Shown: one piece after another, positions 54,093-63,422 of the stretch
Position numbering within the stretch: the stretch's first letter is position 1
Layout: every line of letters starts with the position of its first letter
DNA from: Exilispira sp964581895
GTDB lineage: Bacteria; Spirochaetota; JAAYUW01
NCBI GenBank assembly: GCA_964581895.1
Contig: CAZOPR010000001.1
Location: 186,001 to 250,000, forward strand
Length of the DNA: 64,000 nucleotides
Direction of reading: 5' to 3'
The notes under the pieces: generated by a model
What the model was told of the DNA's origin: nothing
What the model saw: the letters and a program-made list of their open reading frames with translations, nothing else
Database searches by the model: none
Made by a program: the position numbers and the translations under genes

Positions 54093-55718
54093 TTAGATTA
54101 ACTTACTTTCAACATAATTTTTGACTTCATCTAAAATAGGAATCAACTCTTTTTCTATGTTTGCTAACTTATTTATCATTTCATCCCTAAAATCTTTGTC
54201 ATCAAAATCTTTCAAGTTAATAAGAACATTATATTTTGCAGCATAAAAGGCAGAATAAAGGTTTAAACAACCAACTCCAACATCTGAAATTGCATTTATA
54301 TTTCCGATTTTTGAAATCTGTTGTAAAAGTTTTGCAACATCTAATGTCAGATTTGCCGTTTCAAATGGTATTTTGCAGGCATTTTTAGTCGCCTCTTTTA
54401 TCAAATCATCTTCTTTCGATTTAATGGCTGACATCATATTGTTAAATGACTCAGTATCTTTATCTATAAGTTCAAGAAAAAGATCTTTAAGATTATGTAG
54501 TTCGAAGGAAATTTTTTCTACCTGCTGGCTTACTTTTTCATAATTTTTCTTTTTGAATGTAAGATTTCCAACCATACTACCAAGACTTGCAGCAAGACTT
54601 GCATTTAATGCAGCAACAGAACCACCACCAGGCGCAGGAGATTTCGAAGCAAGTTCGTCTGTAAAAGAGGTCAAAGATAAATCTATAAGTTTATTTTTCT
54701 TTCGAATCTTATATTCTATAATTTTTTCATCTGGATTAAATTTTTGAACCTCAGATAAACCAAGAGAAAAAGCTGCAATTTCTATGATTTCTCTTTCACT
54801 AACCGCTCTACTTAATTTCATTTTTTGAATATAATATAAGCCTGATTCTTTAATTGCAGCTAAAGGAACAAGACCTACTATTTCAGAGCCAGTTATTCTT
54901 ACTCCAAGTTTTTCAGCTTCATTGCATGCTGCATCAAAGACATGGTGCATATTGGTAACATTGAAATTTGCAAGATTTATTGAAATTTGTGCTCTTTTAT
55001 AATCATCTACATACCAGCCAATTGCTTTGCATTCTTTAAAAAGACCTGGTATTATAGTTTCAGTGCCATCAGGATTTTTCTTTGTTTCTCCCTTTTCTCT
55101 AAGTTTTTTAGCAATTGAATTTGCTATTGTTTTATCTTTGGTATTTAGATTCAAGTTATATGCTATTAAGAAAGGTCTTGCACCTATTACAGTAGCGCCT
55201 GTTTTCTTTACATTGTCATTAAAATTTGATGGTCCAAAATCTGGTTTCCAATCTGGATCTTTAAGTTTTTGCTCAAGATTTTCATATTCACCAGATCTTA
55301 TATCTGCAAGATTTTTTCTATATTGAGCTTTTGCAGCAAATTCATAAAGATATACTGGAATACCAAGTTCCTGCCCAACTCTTTCTCCTAGTTTTTCAGC
55401 AAGCTGTGCACATTCTTCCATTGTCATTTCAGAGACTGGTACAAATGGGCAGACATCACATGCTCCGATTCTTGGATGAGCCCCTTTATGTTGTCGCATA
55501 TCTATAAGTTGAGATCCAACCTTTATAGCATTAAAAGCAGCTTCTAAAACATTTTCTGGACTTCCAACAAATGTAAAAACTGTTCTATTTGTATCCTTAC
55601 CTGGATCAATATCTAGAAGACTTACATCAGGTATAGCTTTAATTGCATCAGCAATTTTTTGTATGATATCCTCATTTTTTCCTTCTGAAAAGTTTGGAAC
55701 ACATTCTACTATTTTCAT
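54093..55718 (-). CDS. Bifunctional glutamate formiminotransferase/formiminotetrahydrofolate cyclodeaminase
   Basis: A 541-residue fusion. The N-terminal part (about 1-300, ECVPNFSEGKN, MRQHKGAHPRIGACDVCPFVPV, GARPFLIAYNLNL) is glutamate formiminotransferase; the C-terminal part (about 335-540, FTDELASKSPAPGGGSVAALNA) is cyclodeaminase. Together they move the formimino group from N-formiminoglutamate to tetrahydrofolate and release ammonia, in histidine degradation. The start is ATG 55718, with GGAGG 8 bases before; the upstream TTG 55733 has none. The fused domain order is the same as in mammalian FTCD. Confidence 0.94.
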   Translation of the reverse strand: MKIVECVPNFSEGKNEDIIQKIADAIKAIPDVSLLDIDPGKDTNRTVFTFVGSPENVLEAAFNAIKVGSQLIDMRQHKGAHPRIGACDVCPFVPVSEMTMEECAQLAEKLGERVGQELGIPVYLYEFAAKAQYRKNLADIRSGEYENLEQKLKDPDWKPDFGPSNFNDNVKKTGATVIGARPFLIAYNLNLNTKDKTIANSIAKKLREKGETKKNPDGTETIIPGLFKECKAIGWYVDDYKRAQISINLANFNVTNMHHVFDAACNEAEKLGVRITGSEIVGLVPLAAIKESGLYYIQKMKLSRAVSEREIIEIAAFSLGLSEVQKFNPDEKIIEYKIRKKNKLIDLSLTSFTDELASKSPAPGGGSVAALNASLAASLGSMVGNLTFKKKNYEKVSQQVEKISFELHNLKDLFLELIDKDTESFNNMMSAIKSKEDDLIKEATKNACKIPFETANLTLDVAKLLQQISKIGNINAISDVGVGCLNLYSAFYAAKYNVLINLKDFDDKDFRDEMINKLANIEKELIPILDEVKNYVESKLI

Positions 55719-55862
55719 TTTGTAAACCTCCAAAAAAACTTCAGCAAAGAAAGGTTACCAAAGGGTTTTAATTTTTCAAGGTTTCATTTTTGTTGTTAAG
55801 TTTCTTTTTAAAAGATAAGTGTAAAGTTTCAAAATTTGCGATGCAAATTTAACAAAAAATTC

Positions 55863-55890
55863 TTGACAATTAGTATAATTTTGATAAATG
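55863..55890 (+). promoter_or_regulatory. Promoter of tRNA-Asn
   Basis: A perfect TTGACA at 55863-55868 with an AT-rich -10 (GATAAATG, about 55883-55890). The start would be about 10-15 bases before the tRNA. Confidence 0.55.
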
Positions 55891-55907
55891 TAAAAAGCGA
55901 TAGCAAT

Positions 55908-55980
55908 TCCAACATAGCTCAGTCGGTAGAGCAGCTGACTGTTAATCAGCGGGCCGCAGGTTCAAGTCCTGCTGTTGGAG
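55908..55980 (+). tRNA. tRNA-Asn(GTT)
   Basis: A cloverleaf of 73 bases: acceptor TCCAACA/TGTTGGA, D-arm GCTC..GAGC, anticodon stem CTGA/TCAG with loop CTGTTAA (anticodon GTT), T-arm GCAGG-TTCAAGT-CCTGC, discriminator G. CCA is not encoded. Next to a good promoter and terminator, it is a monocistronic gene. Confidence 0.96.
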
Positions 55981-55983
55981 AAG

Positions 55984-56020
55984 AAAACCCCCTGAAATTT
56001 CAGGGGGTTTTTTATTTTTT
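55984..56020 (+). terminator. Terminator of tRNA-Asn
   Basis: A near-perfect palindrome: AAAACCCCCTGA (55984-55995) pairs TCAGGGGGTTTT (56000-56011), followed by a long T-run. It lies 3 bases after the tRNA. Confidence 0.95.
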
Positions 56021-56084
56021 AATATAAAATGCACTTAACTTAAAAACTATTAATTTTAACTTTTTTAGAAATAAAATTCAAATT

Positions 56085-56978
56085 TCATTCTTGATAGATA
56101 TAAATGCAGTTTTTCCCTTCTTTTTTAGCATTGTAAAGCGCTTCATCTGCCATTTGAATAATATCCTCTGGTTTAAGTTTAATAATTTCACCCGAAGATA
56201 TTGTATAAATTCCTTGACTTATTGATAAGTATGAATTTGCCTTTGGATTTTGAATTTTAAGATTGCTTACATTCTCCTGTATCCTTTTAGCGACAATTTC
56301 AGCACCTTTTTTATCTGTATAGGGCAAAATGCAGAGGAATTCATCACCACCAAATCTTATAGGGATATCAGACCTTCTTAGCAAAGAATTTTTAATAGAT
56401 TTTGCAATTTCACCAAGACACTTATCACCCTGGATATGACCATAGGTGTCATTAAATTCTTTGAAATAATCGATATCCAAAAATAGTATTGAAAGAGGTT
56501 TATTTACTCTTGGTAGTCTTGAAATTTCAGATTCGAGAGTTATATATAGATAATTTTTATTATATAGATTTGTCAGCTCATCAAGAAAAAGTTTGCTTTT
56601 TAATTCTTCCTCTTTGTTCTTAAATTTAGAAATATCATTTACAAGTAAAAGGAAGTCTTTTTTACCAAAATATCTAAAACGAAATTTATAGATTTCATAC
56701 CATAACTTGCTACTTCTTAATTCTTTGAAAAAAGTGAAAGAAGAAAAATACTTTTTAAATTTGTATTTACTTTTGTCTAATTTTACCAGGTTTTGTTTTT
56801 CGGTTATATTATTAAGTAGGTAATGAAAATCTTCAGTTTTAAAAAATGTAGGAAGATTTTTAGAGGTAAAATAAGATTTCCCATTATTGCCTACTAAAAT
56901 GAAACCAGAATTAGAGTTAAGAAAAATTTTTCTTGGAATCTGAGTTAAAATATTTCTTTTTCTTCTTAAGGGATACAT
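56085..56978 (-). CDS. Diguanylate cyclase (GGDEF domain)
   Basis: A 297-residue protein. The C-terminal GGDEF domain (about 125-295) has an intact FGGDEF active site, and an RxxD inhibitory site (RRSD) five residues before it, so c-di-GMP product inhibition is likely. Other motifs are LDIDYFKEFNDTYGH and ADEALYNAKKEGKN. The N-terminal 120 residues resemble a degenerate PAS domain with no recognisable ligand. It starts 9 bases after the gapdh stop on the same strand. Confidence 0.94.
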   Translation of the reverse strand: MYPLRRKRNILTQIPRKIFLNSNSGFILVGNNGKSYFTSKNLPTFFKTEDFHYLLNNITEKQNLVKLDKSKYKFKKYFSSFTFFKELRSSKLWYEIYKFRFRYFGKKDFLLLVNDISKFKNKEEELKSKLFLDELTNLYNKNYLYITLESEISRLPRVNKPLSILFLDIDYFKEFNDTYGHIQGDKCLGEIAKSIKNSLLRRSDIPIRFGGDEFLCILPYTDKKGAEIVAKRIQENVSNLKIQNPKANSYLSISQGIYTISSGEIIKLKPEDIIQMADEALYNAKKEGKNCIYIYQE

Positions 56979-56987
56979 ATTAATTTA

Positions 56988-58052
56988 TTAACTATTTTTT
57001 ATCATATAGATTAAAAGATCAACACATCTATTTGAATATCCCCATTCGTTGTCATACCAGGATACGATCTTAAAAAATCTTTTTTCACCTTTAAGATTAT
57101 TTTGTAAAGTTGCCAATGAATCATAAGTTGAAGAAAACTGATTATGAATAAAATCTGTTGAAACAAGTTCTTCATCAGTATATGAAAGTATCCCTTTTAA
57201 GTAAGTGTTTGAGGCATTTTTTAAAAGATTATCAATTTCTTCGATTGAACTATCTTTTTCAGATCTGAAAGTTAAATCTACAACTGAAACATCTGCAGTT
57301 GGAACTCTGAAAGACATACCTGTAAGTTTTCCTTTTACCTGAGGTAAAACTTCACCTACAGCTTTAGCTGCACCAGTTGTTGAAGGAATAATGTTTATTG
57401 CGGCAGCTCTACCCCCTCTCCAATCTTTTTTAGATGGACCATCAACAGTTTTTTGGGTTGCTGTATATGAATGAATTGTTGTCATTAAACCTTTTTCTAT
57501 GCCAATACCTTCTTTTAGTAAAACATATACTAAAGGAGCTAGACAGTTTGTAGTGCAGGAAGCATTTGATATTATGTTATGATTCTTTGGATCATACTCT
57601 TTTTCATTTACTCCCATAACTATTGTTTTTACTTCTCCTTTGCCAGGAGCTGTGATTATAACCTTTTTAGCTCCAGTTTCAATATGACCTTTAGCTTTTT
57701 CTGAATCTGTAAAAAGTCCTGTGGATTCAAAAACATATTCAACACCTAGCGATTTCCAGGGAAGTTCAGCTGGATTTTTTGTTGCCATAATACATCTTGT
57801 TTTATAACCATTTACAATAAAAATATCATCAGATTCTAAAGATGGATCGCTTTTTTCAGTTGTAATAGGATACTTAAATTTCCCATGAACAGAATCATAT
57901 TTAAGTTGATATGCAAAATATTCAGCATCTGTTGAAATATCAACAACAGCGACAACATCAATTTCTTTTCCAAGTAAACCTTTTTCTGCAATTGCCTGAT
58001 AAACAAGTCTACCGATTCGACCAAAACCATTAATAGCTATTTTGATTGCCAT
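56988..58052 (-). CDS. gap: Glyceraldehyde-3-phosphate dehydrogenase
   Basis: A glycolytic NAD-dependent enzyme of 354 residues. The Rossmann start is KIAINGFGRIGRLVYQA, the active-site cysteine is in SNASCTTNCLAP, and FRVPTADVSVVDLTF and WYDNEWGYSNR are family motifs. It is slightly longer than usual because of insertions near residues 60-75. The diguanylate cyclase lies directly downstream. Confidence 0.97.
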   Translation of the reverse strand: MAIKIAINGFGRIGRLVYQAIAEKGLLGKEIDVVAVVDISTDAEYFAYQLKYDSVHGKFKYPITTEKSDPSLESDDIFIVNGYKTRCIMATKNPAELPWKSLGVEYVFESTGLFTDSEKAKGHIETGAKKVIITAPGKGEVKTIVMGVNEKEYDPKNHNIISNASCTTNCLAPLVYVLLKEGIGIEKGLMTTIHSYTATQKTVDGPSKKDWRGGRAAAINIIPSTTGAAKAVGEVLPQVKGKLTGMSFRVPTADVSVVDLTFRSEKDSSIEEIDNLLKNASNTYLKGILSYTDEELVSTDFIHNQFSSTYDSLATLQNNLKGEKRFFKIVSWYDNEWGYSNRCVDLLIYMIKNS

Positions 58053-58186
58053 AGTTCTGACTCCTTATATATTTGAAAATTAGAAAATAAATTAAAAAAA
58101 TCAACAATAAAAAATAAGATTTTCTTTTTAAAAATAAAAAAGGGTAAAACTAAAAAAATAAAAATAAAAAATGCTAAAAATAAAGA

Positions 58187-58235
58187 AAATAAAAATAAAA
58201 AATGATGAAAATAAAAAATGATGAAAATAAAAAAT
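58187..58235. repeat. 16-bp tandem repeat upstream of gap
   Basis: The unit AAAATAAAAAATGATG is repeated about 2.7 times between gap and the lipoprotein gene, inside 220 bases of A/T-rich low-complexity sequence (58053-58274) that holds nothing else supportable. A reading frame on the minus strand here is Phe-rich and not credible. Confidence 0.7.
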
Positions 58236-58274
58236 ATTTCAAGATTAAGGGTTATCAATAAATATCGATGATTA

Positions 58275-58982
58275 TTAATTTTGTATCCCTTTTACGGCAA
58301 TCTCACTTTCTACCTTTATTACCAAGCCATTTAATATATAAAATTTATAAGAATAAATATTACCAGATTCATCTTCCCCTTTTGTTTTATAAAAGTAGAT
58401 TTTTTGATTATTGTCAGATTTCACAAAATCAGGTTGTTCAAGTTCCTTTAACAAATCTTCTTCTTTTTTATTCAAAGCAGCAAAACTTTTTAGATAATAA
58501 TGATCCCATGTTTCAAGTTCATAGATATTATTGATATTTTTTGAGGCAGTTTGAACAATCATTATTCCTTTTTCAGATTTTGATGAATACCAGAGTTGTG
58601 AAAAATTTGCCCATTTTATAAATAATCCTTCTTTATATCTAAGTAAAAGTAAAGTTGTATTGAACTGATCTGATAAACTATTTAACTTTATAAGTGCAGA
58701 GTTTTTTTGATGGTTCAGAACAATATAATTTCCATAGGTGCAAAATTTTTTTCCTTTTGTAGTAAAAGTCCCATCTTTATTAAATTCTATAGTAAAATAT
58801 ATGTTTTGAACCGGTAGTATCCATTTACCTATGAAAAATTTAGTTTTCCAAGGAATAATATTGGTGCAACCAGTATTAATTATAAATATTACAAAAATAA
58901 GAAAAATAAATAACAAATTTCTTGTTTTTTCATTTCTAATTTTCTTATTTAAATAAGACTTATTAAATTTCTTGTTTTTCAT
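58275..58982 (-). CDS. Lipoprotein, unknown function
   Basis: A 235-residue lipoprotein with lipobox INTGC near residue 39, after a long basic n-region and one hydrophobic stretch. The mature part is beta-rich with lipocalin-like FIGKWILP near the start (GxW); such FxGxW motifs are found in lipocalin-like proteins, but the full fold is not clear. The ATG at 58982 is chosen because AAAGGGGA lies before it; an upstream ATG at 59009 is also possible. The leader region contains a duplication of the ribosome-binding site. Confidence 0.72.
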   Translation of the reverse strand: MKNKKFNKSYLNKKIRNEKTRNLLFIFLIFVIFIINTGCTNIIPWKTKFFIGKWILPVQNIYFTIEFNKDGTFTTKGKKFCTYGNYIVLNHQKNSALIKLNSLSDQFNTTLLLLRYKEGLFIKWANFSQLWYSSKSEKGIMIVQTASKNINNIYELETWDHYYLKSFAALNKKEEDLLKELEQPDFVKSDNNQKIYFYKTKGEDESGNIYSYKFYILNGLVIKVESEIAVKGIQN

Positions 58983-59032
58983 AAGATTCCCCTTTAACAG
59001 ATTTTTCATTTTTCATAAGATTCCCTTTTAAC
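58980..59032 (-). repeat. Duplicated Shine-Dalgarno/start region with short leader ORF
   Basis: The segment TTAAA(A/G)GGGAATCTTATGAAAAA occurs twice on the minus strand (near 59032-59014 and 58998-58980). The first copy can start a 17-codon ORF (MKNEKSVKGESYEKQEI), which overlaps the lipoprotein start in another frame. Confidence 0.6.
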
Positions 59033-59063
59033 AAAAATAAATAATACTTAATTATTAATAATA

Positions 59064-59090
59064 TTGACAATTAAATAAAGTTGATATACT
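59064..59090 (+). promoter_or_regulatory. Promoter of the ABC exporter operon
   Basis: TTGACA (59064-59069) and an extended -10 TGATATACT (TG at 59082-59083, TATACT 59085-59090). The spacer is 15 bases. It gives a leader of about 150 bases with a 12-base repeat ATAAAACTATAT; no riboswitch fold is evident. Confidence 0.55.
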
Positions 59091-59246
59091 TATTTTAAAT
59101 AATGCAGAGCAAACAAGTATCTAATATAAAACTATATTAACTGTATCTGCCAATAAAACTATATCATTAGATAAAAATTTAAAGAAAAAATAATATAAAC
59201 TTCAAAAATAAAAAGTATCATTATTCAATAAAATTTGGGAGATCCT

Positions 59247-61037
59247 ATGAGTTCAAAAATCAATGAATCACAGATTAAAACAAATGAAGCATTAAGATTT
59301 CTCTGGAAATACTTAAAAGCAGGATTAATCAGTATAATAATAGGTATCTTATTTCTAATGACTGCAGATTATTTACAAATTGTTATATATAGAATAGTTG
59401 GTAAAACTATAGATAGTATTTCAACTGAAAATATTACATATTCATTAATTACTAAAAATGCAATTGCAATCCTTCTTTTAGCAGTATTGATGGCGGCAGT
59501 CAGATTCTTCTGGAGACATTTTATTATAGGCAATTCTCGAAGGAGAGAAAAACAGATTAGAGATGATATGTTTACAAAAATACAATCTCTTTCCTTTTCA
59601 TTTTTTAACAGAACAAAAACAGGTGATTTAATGGCATTATTGATAAATGACTTGAATGCCATACAAAGAACATTTGGTTTTGGTATTGTTATAATAGTTG
59701 ATATCGTTTTTTTAGGGACTATGGCTCTAATTTCTATGTTTGGTATAGATGTTAGATTGACCTTGATTTCAATTGCACCACTTCCTTTGATAGCTTTTAT
59801 TATGATATTCTTTGGAAGATTAATAGAGATAAAATTTTCAAAAGTTCAGGAATCTTTTTCAACTTTGTCTGCTCATGCTCAAGAATCTTTTTCTGGAATT
59901 AGAGTTATCAAAGGCTTTACGCAGGAAGAGGAGGATTCAAAAGCTTTTTTCGAAAAATCTCAGGATTATGTAAATAAAAATATGGATCTTATAAAAATAT
60001 GGGGATTCTTCTTCCCTTCCATTAACTTTTTAGCTTCTTTGTCGATTGCAATCTTTTATCTATTTGGACTAAAGGACATTATTTTAACAAGGATATCTAT
60101 CGGTGAAGGAGTGATGTTTATATCATACCTAAACATGGTGGTCTGGCCTATGATAGGGATCGGATTTGCTTTTAATATGCTTTCTCGAGGGATAGCTTCA
60201 ACTAAAAGAATTATTATTCTTATGAATTCAAAGCCAGATTTTGAAGATGCTCAATCAGAAAGAGAAATCAAGATTGAAGGAGAAATTGAGATAAAAAACC
60301 TTACTTTTAGTTATGATGAAAACGGTAAAGAGGTGCTAAAAAACATAAACTTAAAAATTCCTGCAAATTCTTCAATTGGAATTATGGGTAAACCAGGAAG
60401 TGGAAAGACCACTTTAGTAAGCCTTCTATTTCATCTTTTCAAGATTGAAGATGGGAAAATTTTTATTGATGGTTACGATATAAACAAAATTCCTTTAAAG
60501 ACTTTAAGAAAAGCTATTGGATATGTCCCGCAGGATTCCTTTTTATTTTCAGATACAATAACCAACAATATTGCTCTGGGAATTGATGAAGAAAAAATAG
60601 ATTTTTCAAAAGTTCAGGAGTTTGCAAAAATAGCATGTATAGATGAAGATATAAGAGAATTCAAAGAAGGGTATAATACAGTAGTCGGAGAAAGAGGTAT
60701 AACTTTATCTGGAGGTCAGAAGCAAAGGGTTTCGATTGCAAGAGCTTTAATAGTTAATCCAACAATTTTAATACTTGACGATGCTTTATCTGCTGTTGAT
60801 GCTCAGACTGAAAAATCAATATTATCACATATTAAAAATGAATTAAAAGGTAGAACTTCCATTATAATAGCCCAAAGGATATCTACAGTTAAAGATTGTG
60901 ACCAGATAATTGTTTTAGATGAAGGGAAAATCATAGAGCATGGAACTCATGAAAAATTATTGGAAAACAAAGGATATTATTATAGAATGTATGAGCTTCA
61001 AAGACTAGCTGAAGAGATTGAGAAGGAAAATATATAG
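59247..61037 (+). CDS. ABC exporter half-transporter with degenerate ATP site
   Basis: A 596-residue type IV ABC exporter: six membrane segments (about 20-320) then a nucleotide-binding domain with Walker A MGKPGSGKTTL, signature LSGGQKQR, and Walker B ILDDALSAVD. The catalytic Glu is Asp and the switch His is Gln (IIIAQRIS), so it is the degenerate-site partner of a heterodimer like TM287. ATG 59247 is chosen over TTG 59235 because GGGAG sits before it. The partner gene lies downstream. Confidence 0.93.
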   Translation: MSSKINESQIKTNEALRFLWKYLKAGLISIIIGILFLMTADYLQIVIYRIVGKTIDSISTENITYSLITKNAIAILLLAVLMAAVRFFWRHFIIGNSRRREKQIRDDMFTKIQSLSFSFFNRTKTGDLMALLINDLNAIQRTFGFGIVIIVDIVFLGTMALISMFGIDVRLTLISIAPLPLIAFIMIFFGRLIEIKFSKVQESFSTLSAHAQESFSGIRVIKGFTQEEEDSKAFFEKSQDYVNKNMDLIKIWGFFFPSINFLASLSIAIFYLFGLKDIILTRISIGEGVMFISYLNMVVWPMIGIGFAFNMLSRGIASTKRIIILMNSKPDFEDAQSEREIKIEGEIEIKNLTFSYDENGKEVLKNINLKIPANSSIGIMGKPGSGKTTLVSLLFHLFKIEDGKIFIDGYDINKIPLKTLRKAIGYVPQDSFLFSDTITNNIALGIDEEKIDFSKVQEFAKIACIDEDIREFKEGYNTVVGERGITLSGGQKQRVSIARALIVNPTILILDDALSAVDAQTEKSILSHIKNELKGRTSIIIAQRISTVKDCDQIIVLDEGKIIEHGTHEKLLENKGYYYRMYELQRLAEEIEKENI

Positions 61038-61120
61038 CTTATGTAAAAGGAAAATAAAGCTTATATAAATAAAATATATAGATTATGTATGGGGAAAATA
61101 AAGCTTATTTAAGTGAAACA
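61033..61120. repeat. 44-bp tandem repeat between the ABC genes
   Basis: Two head-to-tail 44-bp units (61033-61076 and 61077-61120); each has TATAG(C/A)TTATGTA and GAAAATAAAGCTTAT. The first overlaps the stop of the first ABC gene. Confidence 0.75.
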
Positions 61121-61163
61121 CATAACCGGTATAATTAAAATATATGATTAAGGAGTAAAATAG

Positions 61164-63347
61164 ATGGAATACTTTGAAAATGAGCAGGTAGAAGAAAAAC
61201 TATATGATAAAAAAGTAAGCTCTTTTCTATTAAAATATATAATGAAATACAAAAAGTATGTTTTTATAAGCCTTTTTTTGATAGCAATTATAACAGGTGT
61301 ATCTTTAATAGTTCCATATATCTCAAAAGTTTTCCTCGATAGATATGTCATAAAAAATGGATTTATAGCTTATCCTAATAAGTTAGTGGAAGGAAAAATA
61401 TTTACTCTGGAAAAATCTGCTTTTATATTTCAGAAGATATCAAAAAGTATAAAACTTGATAATAATACTTACTTTTTTCTGCAATCAGATTTAAGAAATT
61501 TTTCAAAGAAAGAGATAGAAATATTAAAAGCAAATTCTATTTTTTCACAAGATTCATTTGTCCTTATAGAATCAAGAAAAAATTCGATAAACCAATTTTA
61601 TGAACTTATCAATAAATTGATTGAAGAAAATAAAGCTATAGGTTTTAATGATAAATACCTTGTTTATGAAAATTATTATAAAAAATTGAACTTAAATCAA
61701 ATTTTAGTATTGAGAGAGTATGATATTTATTTAATATTTGAAATTGTTATTTTTATTATTATTGCTTTTACAGTTCAACTTGTTGTTACTTATTATCAGA
61801 CAATAATTTTACAAAAACTATCTCAATTTTCTATGAGAGATTTACGATCCGATCTTTTTAACAGGATGCTAACTTATGAAGTTTCTTATTTTGATAAAAA
61901 TCCCATAGGAAAACTTGTAAATAGAGTTTCTAATGATATTGAGGTATTAAATGAACTATTTTCAGAAGTTTTAGTCTCTTTATTTAGAGATATTATTTTG
62001 ATAATTGGAATCTTGGTCTTTATGTTCTGGCAAAATATCTATCTTGCTCTGGCTGTTTCGATAGTTTTCCCCTTTATTGTTATGATAACAATATTATTCA
62101 GAGTAAAATCAGCTGATGCATATAGAAAGGTTAGAACAGTTATTGCTCAAATCAATGGATTTTTTTCAGAAACAATTTCTGGAATTAGAATAATACAATT
62201 ATTTTCCGCTGAAAAGAAAAATTATAAAAAATTTGAATCAATAAATAATTCTTTATATAAAGCAAATATCAGGCAAATGTATGTTTATGCAACTTTTAGA
62301 CCATTGATAGACTTTTTAAGATGGTTTACAGTCGCCTCTGTAATATACTTTGGGGCAAGAGGAATTTTAAATAATACGATTTCTTATGGTCTAATTTTCT
62401 TATTTACTCAGTATATAGCCAATTTATTTGAACCTATAGGCGATCTTTCGGAAAAATTCGATATTATGATTTCAGCAAATGCAGCTGGGGAAAAGATCCT
62501 TTCTGTTTTTGAAGCAGATGTTAGAAGAGAAAAAGATTTAGATAAACAGGTTATTTCCTTTGAAAATCAGATGCTTAAAAAAAACAGATATGAAAGTTAT
62601 GAAAAAGCTATTAGATTTAAGGGGAATGTCGAGTTTAATCATGTATGGTTTTCTTATAAGCCAGGCGAATGGGTATTAAAAGATGTTTCTTTTAAGATTG
62701 AACCTCAAAAAACAGTAGCTATTGTTGGTGAAACTGGTGCTGGGAAATCGACAATTATCTCTCTTTTAACTCATTTTTTTGAGATTCAAAAAGGAGCAAT
62801 TTTAATAGATGATATACCTTTATATTCTATACCATATAGTATTTTAAGGAAAAATCTTGCTGTTGTAATGCAGGATGTGTTTTTATTCGCAAAATCTGTC
62901 AAAGATAACATAATATTAAATTCAGATTATGATGAAGAAAAATTTATAAATGTCTGTAAAATGACCCATATAGATAAATTCATTTCTAATTTACCAAATA
63001 AAGAAAATGAGATGGTAATGGAAAGAGGTGTTACCTTTTCGGCTGGAGAAAGGCAGCTTCTTTCTTTTGCAAGAGCTTTATATTATAACCCGTCCATACT
63101 TATTTTAGATGAAGCAACATCAAACATAGATTCTGAAACAGAAAAATTAATTCAGGATGCAATAAGCAATTTGATTAAGAATAGAACCTCCATTATTATT
63201 GCGCATAGATTATCTACCATTAGAAGTGCAGACTTAATTCTTGTCATTGATAATGGAAAGATTGTAGAAAGCGGTAACCATTTTGAATTGATTTCAAAAA
63301 AAGGAATTTACTATACACTATATAAACTTCAATTTGAACCTATTTAA
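61164..63347 (+). CDS. ABC exporter half-transporter with large extracytoplasmic insertion
   Basis: A 727-residue ABC exporter with the canonical catalytic residues: Walker A VGETGAGKST, Walker B ILDEATSNID and switch His (IIIAHRLS), but a divergent signature FSAGERQ. The D-loop/signature pattern matches the active partner of a heterodimeric transporter. The first membrane segment is followed by an extra region of about 120 residues (65-185, NGFIAYPNKLVEG to NLNQILVLREYDI) before segment 2, which should lie outside. AAGGAG precedes the ATG. The upstream gene is the degenerate-site partner. The substrate is unknown. Confidence 0.94.
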   Translation: MEYFENEQVEEKLYDKKVSSFLLKYIMKYKKYVFISLFLIAIITGVSLIVPYISKVFLDRYVIKNGFIAYPNKLVEGKIFTLEKSAFIFQKISKSIKLDNNTYFFLQSDLRNFSKKEIEILKANSIFSQDSFVLIESRKNSINQFYELINKLIEENKAIGFNDKYLVYENYYKKLNLNQILVLREYDIYLIFEIVIFIIIAFTVQLVVTYYQTIILQKLSQFSMRDLRSDLFNRMLTYEVSYFDKNPIGKLVNRVSNDIEVLNELFSEVLVSLFRDIILIIGILVFMFWQNIYLALAVSIVFPFIVMITILFRVKSADAYRKVRTVIAQINGFFSETISGIRIIQLFSAEKKNYKKFESINNSLYKANIRQMYVYATFRPLIDFLRWFTVASVIYFGARGILNNTISYGLIFLFTQYIANLFEPIGDLSEKFDIMISANAAGEKILSVFEADVRREKDLDKQVISFENQMLKKNRYESYEKAIRFKGNVEFNHVWFSYKPGEWVLKDVSFKIEPQKTVAIVGETGAGKSTIISLLTHFFEIQKGAILIDDIPLYSIPYSILRKNLAVVMQDVFLFAKSVKDNIILNSDYDEEKFINVCKMTHIDKFISNLPNKENEMVMERGVTFSAGERQLLSFARALYYNPSILILDEATSNIDSETEKLIQDAISNLIKNRTSIIIAHRLSTIRSADLILVIDNGKIVESGNHFELISKKGIYYTLYKLQFEPI

Positions 63348-63422
63348 TCTTGTTAAAATGGCTATTTTATAAGAAAAAGTAAATTTATATGAAAAATAAA
63401 TTATAAAAAAAAGAAGGATTTT

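Noticed and set aside
55027..55326. Plus-strand open frame inside the formiminotransferase gene
   Set aside because: It is a shadow of a strongly conserved gene on the other strand.
58037..58258. Phe-rich open frame on the minus strand between gap and the lipoprotein gene
   Set aside because: It arises from A/T-rich repetitive DNA, overlaps the gap start and has no credible ribosome-binding site.
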